From contig NZ_JASBQE010000013.1 of assembly GCF_029960785.1 (NCBI RefSeq), positions 62,001-126,000 on the forward strand: a stretch of DNA of 64,000 bases, read 5' to 3'. Below are positions 57,905 through 64,000 of this stretch, piece by piece (positions within the stretch are counted from its first letter, which is position 1; every line of letters starts with the position of its first letter). The translations under genes and the position numbers were made by a program. This DNA is from Polyangium sp. 15x6. Its GTDB lineage: Bacteria; Myxococcota_A; Polyangia; Polyangiales; Polyangiaceae. A model generated the notes under the pieces. The model saw only the letters and a program-made list of their open reading frames with translations. It did no database searches and was not told the origin of the DNA.

Positions 57905-58718
57905 GGCGCCGGCTCCAGCTTTCGAGGAGGTTGATCACGAGCAGCATCGAGAACGAAATGACGAGCAATACGACCGCGATGGCCGTCGCCTCGCCATAGG
58001 CGAACTCCTCCAGGCGCGCGACGATCAGGATCGGGGCGATCTCCGTCTTGAAGGGCATGTTCCCCGAGATGAAGACGACCGAGCCGTATTCGCCGATGGA
58101 GCGGGCGAACGCGAGGGCAAACCCCGTGATCAAGGCCGGATAAAGCGTCGGGAGAATGACGAGCGCGAACGTCTGCCAGCGCGTGGCGCCCAGCGAAGAG
58201 GACGCTTCTTCGGCCTCCGGATCGATGTCTTCGAGCACGGGCTGTACGGTCCGCACCACGAAGGGCAGGCCGACGAAGACCAGGACGAGCACGATCCCGA
58301 GCCGGGTATACGCCCCGCGGATCCCGAGGGGGACGAGATATCGGCCGAGCCAGCCATTCTCCACGTACAGGCTCGCATACACGAGCCCGCCCACCGCGGT
58401 CGGCAGCGCCAGCGGGAGGTCGACGAGAGCATCGAGGATACGTTTGCCTGGGAACGTGTAGCGCGTGAGCACCCAGGCGATGAGCCCGCCGAGGACGACG
58501 TTCACGAGCGCGGCGACGAACGAGGTCCCGAAGGTCAGGAGATAAGCGGCGCGCGCGCGTCCGGTCCATACCGCGCCCAGGAAATCGTGCACCGAGAGCG
58601 ACCCGGCCTTGACGAAGACGGCCGTGATCGGCAGGAGCACGAGCAGGCCGAGGTAAAAGACCGTATACCCCAGGGTGAGGGAAAAACCCGGGAGCACTCT
58701 GCGGTTCACGCTCGCCAT
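57894..58718 (-). CDS. cysU: Sulfate ABC transporter permease CysU (CysT)
   Basis: A 274-residue permease of normal length with six transmembrane segments. Family signs are FGTSFVAALVNVVLGGLIAW, LVDLPLALPTAVGGLVYASL and the ATPase-contacting EAA loop SSLGATRWQTFALVILPTLY, then AFARSIGEYGSVVFISGN. It pairs with CysW to form the sulfate channel. Six bases separate it from sbp upstream, and it overlaps cysW downstream. Confidence 0.95.
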   Translation of the reverse strand: MASVNRRVLPGFSLTLGYTVFYLGLLVLLPITAVFVKAGSLSVHDFLGAVWTGRARAAYLLTFGTSFVAALVNVVLGGLIAWVLTRYTFPGKRILDALVDLPLALPTAVGGLVYASLYVENGWLGRYLVPLGIRGAYTRLGIVLVLVFVGLPFVVRTVQPVLEDIDPEAEEASSSLGATRWQTFALVILPTLYPALITGFALAFARSIGEYGSVVFISGNMPFKTEIAPILIVARLEEFAYGEATAIAVVLLVISFSMLLVINLLESWSRRHDR

Positions 58719-58724
58719 CCGCGG

Positions 58725-59771
58725 CTACTTCTTCGGGCTGTAGATGGTGTCGAAGACGCCGCCTTCGCCGATGAACTGCTTGTGCGCGTCGGGGAAGTCC
58801 TTCGCGATCTCGGTGATGGCGAAGAGCCGGATCTCCGGGAAGATCTCGGCGTGTTTTTTCCGGATGGCGTCGTTCGTCGGCCGGTAGAAATGCGTAGCCG
58901 CAATTTCTTGCCCCTCGTCGGTGTACGCGAACTCGAGATACGCCTGCGCGACTTTGCGGGTGTTCTTGCGGTCGACGTTGCCGTCGACGAGGGCCACGTG
59001 GGGCTCGGCGCGGATGCTGATGGGCGGATACACGAGCTCGAGCTCGCCCTTGGCTTCGCGTACTTCGAGGTGGGCTTCGTTTTCCCACGCCAGGTGGACG
59101 TCGCCGATCTTTTTCTGGACGAACGTGGTGGTCGCGCCGCGCGCGCCCGAATCGAGGACGGGGACCTGCTTGTAGAGCTCGGTGACGTACTTGATCGCGT
59201 CGTCGCGGGAGCCGCCGCGCAGGACCACGGAGCCCCACGCGCTGAAGAAGGAGAGGTAGCCGTTGCCCGAGGTCTTCGGGTTCGGCGTGATCACCTCGAC
59301 GCCGGGCTTGACGAGGTCCGGCCAATCCTTGATTCCCTTCGGATTGCCCTTGCGCACGACGAAGACGACGGTGGACGTGTACGGCAAGGAGCGCGAGGGG
59401 AACGCGCCCACCCAGTTCGGCTGGATGAGCCCCTTTTTGCTGATCGCGTCGGTATCGAGGAACGAGGCGAGCGTGACGACGTCCGCTTCGAGCCCATCGA
59501 TGACGGCGCGCGCCTGCGTGCTGGATCCGCCGTGCGATTGCTTGATGGTGACCTTCGTGCCCGATTCTTTCTCGTAGGCGGCGATGAACTTCTCGTTCAG
59601 GTCCCGCCAGAGCTCCCGGGTCGGGTCGTACGAGACGTTCAGGAGCTCGACCTCCTTGGTCGCGCCCCCGGGCTGCGACTTGCCGCAAGCCGAGAGCCCG
59701 AGCGCGCCCACGATCAAGGCGGTGATCGCCGCGCGTCGGCCCGCCCTCCCACCAGTCGGATTGTGCGCCAC
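58725..59771 (-). CDS. sbp: Sulfate-binding lipoprotein
   Basis: A 348-residue substrate-binding protein of the Sbp/CysP family. The signal GRRAAITALIVGALGLSAC gives lipidated Cys29, so the protein is likely tethered. Conserved features are ELLNVSYDPTRELW, QSHGGSSTQARAVIDGLEAD (sulfate-contacting Ser/Gly), NWVGAFPSRSLPYTSTVVF and PKTSGNGYLSFF. It captures sulfate or thiosulfate and hands it to CysUW. Start GTG is chosen because it gives the signal peptide; the frame extends upstream into the operator region. Two 18-bp palindromes lie upstream, one only 14 bases from the start codon. Confidence 0.93.
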   Translation of the reverse strand: MAHNPTGGRAGRRAAITALIVGALGLSACGKSQPGGATKEVELLNVSYDPTRELWRDLNEKFIAAYEKESGTKVTIKQSHGGSSTQARAVIDGLEADVVTLASFLDTDAISKKGLIQPNWVGAFPSRSLPYTSTVVFVVRKGNPKGIKDWPDLVKPGVEVITPNPKTSGNGYLSFFSAWGSVVLRGGSRDDAIKYVTELYKQVPVLDSGARGATTTFVQKKIGDVHLAWENEAHLEVREAKGELELVYPPISIRAEPHVALVDGNVDRKNTRKVAQAYLEFAYTDEGQEIAATHFYRPTNDAIRKKHAEIFPEIRLFAITEIAKDFPDAHKQFIGEGGVFDTIYSPKK

Positions 59772-59784
59772 GATGATGAGCTTA

Positions 59785-59841
59785 TGTCCGCTATAACGGA
59801 TGTGTCCAGTGAAATTTACTGCCTGTCCGTCATGGCGGATG
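59785..59841 (-). promoter_or_regulatory. Two near-identical 18-bp palindromes upstream of the sulfate operon
   Basis: TGTCCGCTATAACGGATG (59785-59802) and TGTCCGTCATGGCGGATG (59824-59841), sharing TCCG-N6-CGGA with centres 39 bp apart. They lie between divergent sbp and the cyanophycinase-like gene. Read leftward, the nearer one encloses TTATAG, a possible -10 box, so a protein bound here would block sbp transcription. This looks like a tandem operator for a sulfur-responsive repressor; which family binds it is unknown. Confidence 0.6.
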
Positions 59842-59917
59842 ATATTGTGTGGTGTGAGACACCGCGTGGGTGGCGCGGGCGATTGACGTGTGTGCGTGGT
59901 CCGGGTATTCGGGGGGA

Positions 59918-61066
59918 ATGCCGACGCGAATCGATAAACTTGCCGCACCGCTGGTCGTCCTTCTTCTGCTCACCGGTTGCGGAGGCGGAGAAGGAGGCGG
60001 GAGCGGTGGAAATGGGAGCGGGAGCGGAGGCGCTGGCGCGGGCGGGAGCGGAGGCGCAGGCGGGGTCGGAGGCGCAGGCGGGGTCGGAGGCGCAGGCGGG
60101 GTCGGAGGCGCAGGCGGAAGCGGCGGCGCGGGCGGCAGCTCCGTGAGCCCCGAGCCGCCCGCGGAGCTCGTTCATTACGTGACGGGCAACGACGCGGACG
60201 CGGACGTGACCCCCGCGGGGCCGGGCCTTGTCTTGATGGGCGGCTCGACGGACGTGGACGCCGCGTTCACCTGGTGGAAACCACGCATCGCGGGCGGCGA
60301 TGTCGTCGTGATCCGCGCCTCCGGCGCCGACGGGTACAACGAGTATCTGCAGGAGCTCTCCGCCTCGGATTCGGTCGAGACGATGCTCGTCACGAGCAAG
60401 GCGCTCGCGAACAGCGAGTACGTGAAATGGCGCGTCGAGCACGCCGAGGGTGTCTTCATGGCCGGCGGCGATCAGGCCGATTACGTGAACTTCTGGCGGG
60501 ACACGGCCCTCGCCTCGGCGCTCGCCTCGGTCTGGCAGCGCGGCGGCGTGATCGGCGGCACGAGCGCGGGCTGCGCGGTGCTCGGCGAGTTCGTCTTCGC
60601 GGCCTACGAGGGGAGCGTGTACTCGGACGAGGCGCTGCTCGACCCGTACAATGTCTACATGACGATCGAGCGCGATGTCTTCGCGTTCCCGCCGCTCGCC
60701 GGGTTCATCACGGACACCCATTTCGTCCCCCGCGATCGCATGGGCCGCCTCGTCGGCTTCCTCGGGCGGATCCTCGCGGACGGCTGGGCCCCGAAAGCCA
60801 AGGGTATCGGCGTCGACGAGGAGACCGCCGTCGTGATCGACGCCCAGGGCAAGGGAGAAGTGATCGGGGAGGGGAGAGTGTATCTCGTGGTGGCGGACGA
60901 GAAGCCCACGACCTGCGAGGCGGGAAAGCCGCTCGAGTATTCGGGGTTGTCCTATCACCGGCTCGCGGCCGGCGATACCTTGGACTTCCCGTCGGGCGAG
61001 ACGAGCGTGCCCGCCGAGCCCCTCGGCGCCGCGAACGGCGTGACGAGCCCGGCGGACCCGTATTGA
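59918..61066 (+). CDS. Cyanophycinase-like S51 peptidase on a lipoprotein with Gly-rich linker
   Basis: A 382-residue lipoprotein (APLVVLLLLTGC, Cys21). Residues 22-75 are a Gly-rich linker encoded partly by 18-bp tandem repeats. The rest is a peptidase S51 domain: GLVLMGGSTDVDAAF, EGVFMAGGDQADYVNFW, nucleophile Ser216 in GGTSAGCAV, and ITDTHFVPRDRMGRLVGFL with the His region. Cyanophycinases split cyanophycin (Asp-Arg polymer) to dipeptides; the extracellular type lets bacteria feed on it. As an exported lipoprotein this would fit a scavenging role, but other isoaspartyl peptides are possible. GGGGGGA precedes the ATG. Confidence 0.88.
   Translation: MPTRIDKLAAPLVVLLLLTGCGGGEGGGSGGNGSGSGGAGAGGSGGAGGVGGAGGVGGAGGVGGAGGSGGAGGSSVSPEPPAELVHYVTGNDADADVTPAGPGLVLMGGSTDVDAAFTWWKPRIAGGDVVVIRASGADGYNEYLQELSASDSVETMLVTSKALANSEYVKWRVEHAEGVFMAGGDQADYVNFWRDTALASALASVWQRGGVIGGTSAGCAVLGEFVFAAYEGSVYSDEALLDPYNVYMTIERDVFAFPPLAGFITDTHFVPRDRMGRLVGFLGRILADGWAPKAKGIGVDEETAVVIDAQGKGEVIGEGRVYLVVADEKPTTCEAGKPLEYSGLSYHRLAAGDTLDFPSGETSVPAEPLGAANGVTSPADPY
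60050..60121. repeat. 18-bp in-frame tandem repeat coding the Gly-rich linker
   Basis: Four units of GGAGGCGCAGGCGGGGTC (last one varied) give Gly-Gly-Ala-Gly-Gly-Val repeats inside the cyanophycinase-like gene. Unit loss or gain would change linker length without breaking the frame. Confidence 0.9.
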
Positions 61067-61072
61067 GTCGAA

Positions 61073-63127
61073 TCAGGGCAGCGCTTTGAACTGCGTGATC
61101 ATCTTCGCCCAGACCGCGGGCGTCACGCCGACCTCGAGGTGGCCGTACGGCACGCCTTCCTGCTTCGACTTGGCCGTCTTGTTCGCGCTGGTCCAGCCCT
61201 GCGTGAGCTGATCCCGCGCCGCGACGCTCACGTCGAAGAGCACGCCGTCGCCCTTGGGATCACAGGTCGGGCAGGCCATGCCGTCGATCTCGAAGACCTG
61301 CCCGCTCGCGCCGCCCGACGTGCCGTGCAGCACGTACAGGTAATCGAGGCTCGTGCTCAGGCCCCGCGCCCGGAGCCGCTCGATGAGATTGCCGCCCATC
61401 TCCATGACGGCCTTGATGCCGATGCCGTCCATCAGCTTGTACTGCGCGTAGCCGAGCGAATACGACTCGGCGGTGAGGCTGTCGTAATAGAGGTGCTTGG
61501 CGCGGCAGGCGGACGCGGGATCGTACGCGGTGGCGCGGCAGGTCGTGTGACCGGCATCATCCATGATCCAGCCGGCGCCGCCGAAGACGTTCGCCGGGTT
61601 GTAGTTCGTCTTGATGGCGATCCAGTCGCGCCACTTCGTCTCGTCCGTGTCGAGCGTGGACCAGTCGTAGCTCACCGGGTCGTCCTGCCGGTTCGGCAGC
61701 GGGTAATACGGGCGCAGATCGTAGGCGACCTGCATCTGGCCGAGGTAGGCCGAGACGAGCTTGCCCGTGTCGTCGACCGAGCCCCACATGGCCAGGTTGT
61801 ACTTGTCGAACGTGTAGCCCGAGGCCGAGGCGCCTTGCTCCGTGTTCAACGTCTTCAGCGACTTCGGAGCGAGGGGGATGCCCGTCGCGTCGAGGCCCGT
61901 GATGTTCGACGTGTAAATGCGGCGCCAGTAATCGAGCCACGTGCCGCCGCGGTTCTCGCAGACCGAGTACGCATACGGGTTCGGGAAGATGTCGTTCGGC
62001 GAGTCCGCATACCCCCACGTCACGCATTGCACGGCGGACATGTAGCTCCAGGTCACGGGCCCCTGGCCGAGCGGGGCGTTCTCCGCCGTGCTGTAGATGA
62101 GCAGCGGGTTGAACGGGTGGCGGAAGTTCAGGTCGATGCCGAGGTGCGGGCCGGAGAGCGCGACGTAGGTGCGCACGTCCTTGCGGAAGTTCGGCACGCC
62201 CTGCGACTGGAGCGCCGCGAGCTGCTCGAAATACTTCGGGCCCCAGTCGGTCCAGAGCGCGGGGCTCTGCATGTAGAGGTCCGCCGCGACGACGCCCTTG
62301 CTCCAGGCGACGAGGTTGACCTTGGGCCTGCCCGTGAGCGAGCGGATGCGCGAGAGCGCGTTCGCGATGTGAATGGCCTGGTTGAAGTTGTCGCCGTGGA
62401 AGTTGCCGAACGTCGTGGCGTACGTGCAGAACCCTTCCGCCTCGAGCGCCTGCACGAAGCCCGTCGCCTGCGTCATGCCGGGGTAGAGCTTGCCCGTGCC
62501 GTCGTCGCCGCTCGGCCGGAGCCAGACGTTCGCGTTTTGCATGGCGCCGTGCACGAGGAGCACCGGGGCCTTCGTCTTGTCACACTGATCGAGCGCGGTC
62601 TTCGGACCGTAATGCAGGAGCACGAAGCGCGCCTCCGGGCGCGTGGGCCCCTTGTCCGGACAAGCGGTGGCCGAGGTCGAGCCGACGGTGCCGGCGCAGG
62701 CGTTCTTGTAAAAGAGGTTGAACCCGTCGACGAGCTGCTGGTTCAGGGCGCCGAAGTAGGTGCGCAGCGGATAGGTGGAGTCCTCGAACGTGTCCTGCCA
62801 CCGCCCCTTCGCCGTGCGCAGGTTGTAGCCCTCGGTGCGGAACTTCTGCCGACCTTGGAGGAGCTCGATCTTGCCCCAGGACCAGCTCGGGGGCGTGATG
62901 GAGCCGACGACCCCGTAGCTCTGCGAGAACGTCGTGGTCGCGGGGGGATCGAAATAGGCCTCGTAATCGGAGGTGAACGTGATGGCGGAGGAGACGTCGC
63001 CGATCTCGTCGTCCTCGCCCGGCGCGAGGTCGTCATCGACGGACGACGCCACGCAGCCCATGGCGGAGAATGCCGCGAAGAGGGCCGTGAGCGCAAACGA
63101 ACGACGGGGAAGCGAAGATTGCAGCAT
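61073..63127 (-). CDS. Lipase-like alpha/beta hydrolase lipoprotein
   Basis: A 684-residue exported protein (FALTALFAAFSAMGC, Cys25). The core from about 185 is an alpha/beta hydrolase: VLLVHGAMQNANVW with the oxyanion HG and a nucleophile elbow VAWSKGVV with Ser276, where Ala replaces the first Gly of G-x-S-x-G. A later region up to 684 contains Cys pairs (CPTCDPKGDG; CRATAYDPASAC) and a possible catalytic His near the end (YGHLEVG), as in triacylglycerol lipases. Substrate unknown. AGGAGG lies five bases before the ATG. It converges on the cyanophycinase-like gene, with six bases between stops. Confidence 0.83.
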   Translation of the reverse strand: MLQSSLPRRSFALTALFAAFSAMGCVASSVDDDLAPGEDDEIGDVSSAITFTSDYEAYFDPPATTTFSQSYGVVGSITPPSWSWGKIELLQGRQKFRTEGYNLRTAKGRWQDTFEDSTYPLRTYFGALNQQLVDGFNLFYKNACAGTVGSTSATACPDKGPTRPEARFVLLHYGPKTALDQCDKTKAPVLLVHGAMQNANVWLRPSGDDGTGKLYPGMTQATGFVQALEAEGFCTYATTFGNFHGDNFNQAIHIANALSRIRSLTGRPKVNLVAWSKGVVAADLYMQSPALWTDWGPKYFEQLAALQSQGVPNFRKDVRTYVALSGPHLGIDLNFRHPFNPLLIYSTAENAPLGQGPVTWSYMSAVQCVTWGYADSPNDIFPNPYAYSVCENRGGTWLDYWRRIYTSNITGLDATGIPLAPKSLKTLNTEQGASASGYTFDKYNLAMWGSVDDTGKLVSAYLGQMQVAYDLRPYYPLPNRQDDPVSYDWSTLDTDETKWRDWIAIKTNYNPANVFGGAGWIMDDAGHTTCRATAYDPASACRAKHLYYDSLTAESYSLGYAQYKLMDGIGIKAVMEMGGNLIERLRARGLSTSLDYLYVLHGTSGGASGQVFEIDGMACPTCDPKGDGVLFDVSVAARDQLTQGWTSANKTAKSKQEGVPYGHLEVGVTPAVWAKMITQFKALP

Positions 63128-63351
63128 GGAAACCTCCTGGGCAGCGCCCGCCAGGGAACCCGGGTTGTGCAACCGCAGCAACCACGGGGCATCCATGCTT
63201 ATCGGTGATGCGGGGGATTTTCAAGCATCGTTCGAACCGGGAGGTCCGTTTGATGCTGCGCCTGCGAAGGAGTATCGGTAGGGGAGCAATTGCCGCACTG
63301 CAAAACTACGTCGGATGTGCGTGCTGCGACGCAGCATGGAGCGGCGCGTCG

Positions 63352-63942
63352 TCAGCCGCGGATCTTCTTCGCCATTTCGGCGACGCGCTTGCCGAGGTAC
63401 GTCGCGTGCGCGATGTCGTGCTCGGTGGGCGCGCCGGTCGTCGTGACGGAGGGGCCGTAGGGGTTGCCGCCGGACGCGAACACGAGCGCATCGGTGTAAC
63501 CCGGCGTCACGATGACGCCGCCCCAGTGGTAGAACGTGTTGTAAAGCGCGAGCAGCGTCGACTCCTGCCCGCCGTTCGCGTTCTGCGCCGAGGTGAAGCC
63601 CGAATACACCTTGTTCGCGAGTTTGCCCTGGAACCAGAGCCCGCCCGCCGTGTCGATGAACGACTTCATCTGCGCCGCCACGTTGCCGAAGCGCGTGGGC
63701 GTGCCGATGACGACGGCGTCGGCCCAGTCGAGGTCCTCGAGCGAGGCCTTCGGCTCGTCCTTCGTCTTGTCGACGAACGCGCGCCACGCGGGGTTTCTGT
63801 CGATGGCCGCGTCCGGCGCGGTCTCGGCGACGAGGCGGAGGCGCACCTCGGCACCCGCCGCGCTCGCGCCCTCGCCCACGGCTTTCGCCATGGCGTGGTT
63901 GGTCCCCGTCGACGAATAATAGATGATCGCTACGTTCGGCAT
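63352..63942 (-). CDS. wrbA: NAD(P)H:quinone oxidoreductase WrbA
   Basis: A 196-residue flavodoxin-fold enzyme, the normal WrbA length. FMN phosphate loop YYSSTGTNHAMAKAV, then VIGTPTRFGNVAAQMKSFID and the characteristic insert HWGGVIVTPGYTDALVFASG with NPYGPSV. WrbA reduces quinones by two electrons, protecting against redox cycling. Start at MPNVAIIYYSS; the frame opens 18 codons upstream without similarity. The 224 bases between it and the lipase-like gene show no gene. Upstream, the sequence ends 58 bases later. Confidence 0.94.
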   Translation of the reverse strand: MPNVAIIYYSSTGTNHAMAKAVGEGASAAGAEVRLRLVAETAPDAAIDRNPAWRAFVDKTKDEPKASLEDLDWADAVVIGTPTRFGNVAAQMKSFIDTAGGLWFQGKLANKVYSGFTSAQNANGGQESTLLALYNTFYHWGGVIVTPGYTDALVFASGGNPYGPSVTTTGAPTEHDIAHATYLGKRVAEMAKKIRG

Positions 63943-64000
63943 GGTGGCTATGTACTCCGTCCAGGTCGGATGGTGTGCGCGTACGGTATCACGCAAGATC

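Noticed and set aside
57747-60146. A 799-residue rightward open frame
   Set aside because: It is antisense to cysU and sbp and runs into the Gly-rich repeat; low-complexity Glu/Arg composition.

Overview
The window looks like chromosomal DNA of a large-genome myxobacterium (order Polyangiales, Polyangium/Sorangium-like). The inference rests on very high GC with strong GC3 bias, a Ser/Thr-kinase to histidine-kinase fusion of the type common in this group, many lipoproteins and a Tat-lipoprotein TldD, cysteine-rich C-terminal modules on secreted proteins, and GC-rich intergenic repeat elements. No rRNA or tRNA gene, phage, insertion sequence or classical CRISPR array was recognised.

Layout. 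(1) 1-2.0 kb: a lipoprotein built of three related modules and an isochorismatase-family hydrolase. (2) 2.0-3.5 kb: an array of seven short palindrome-like motifs at an exact 43-bp period, an unknown gene with a strong ribosome binding site, and the first copy of a roughly 320-bp two-hairpin repeat. (3) 3.6-11.4 kb: a 1962-residue kinase/ATPase/GAF/histidine kinase/receiver protein and a receiver-histidine kinase-receiver protein in tandem. (4) 11.4-15.1 kb: small genes (membrane protein, NTF2-like protein, Cys-rich exported protein, Asp/Glu-type racemase, nucleotidyltransferase, a sigma-factor remnant, four-helix-bundle protein). (5) 15.1-20.5 kb: a 12-bp tandem repeat, zinc-ribbon and GIDE-like membrane proteins, a PH-like membrane protein and class I fumarase. 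(6) 20.8-28.4 kb: an unknown protein, class II glutamine amidotransferase, two exported proteins with a membrane hybrid histidine kinase, a secreted subtilase, and repeat copy 2. (7) 28.4-38.7 kb: TldD/PmbA, DNA polymerase II, aldo/keto reductase, a GT-like membrane protein, MscS and an XRE-cupin regulator. (8) 38.7-46.3 kb: an OmpA-like lipoprotein, a second lipoprotein, a PfkA-like protein with a HAD protein, repeat copy 3, a three-lipoprotein operon, and repeat copy 4. (9) 46.3-50.0 kb: an unknown gene and a tightly overlapping operon of a ParA-type ATPase with two unknown proteins. (10) 50.1-64.0 kb: lipoproteins, a c-heme-motif TolB-like protein, an anion porin, a complete sulfate ABC operon ending in a sigma-54 activator and preceded by two 18-bp palindromes, a cyanophycinase-like lipoprotein, a lipase-like lipoprotein and WrbA.

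Genes that probably work together: the two hybrid histidine kinases at 3.6-11.4 kb; the zinc-ribbon/GIDE pair; the exported pair plus sensor at 22.4-26.0 kb; TldD with PmbA; the PFK-like/HAD pair; the Sel1-like/PPC-like/propeller lipoproteins; the ParA operon; and the sulfate uptake operon with its adjacent porin and putative operators.

The most unusual items are the 43-bp-period motif array, the ParA plus two unknown proteins operon, the dispersed two-hairpin repeat family, and the compartment mismatch of the TldD/PmbA pair.
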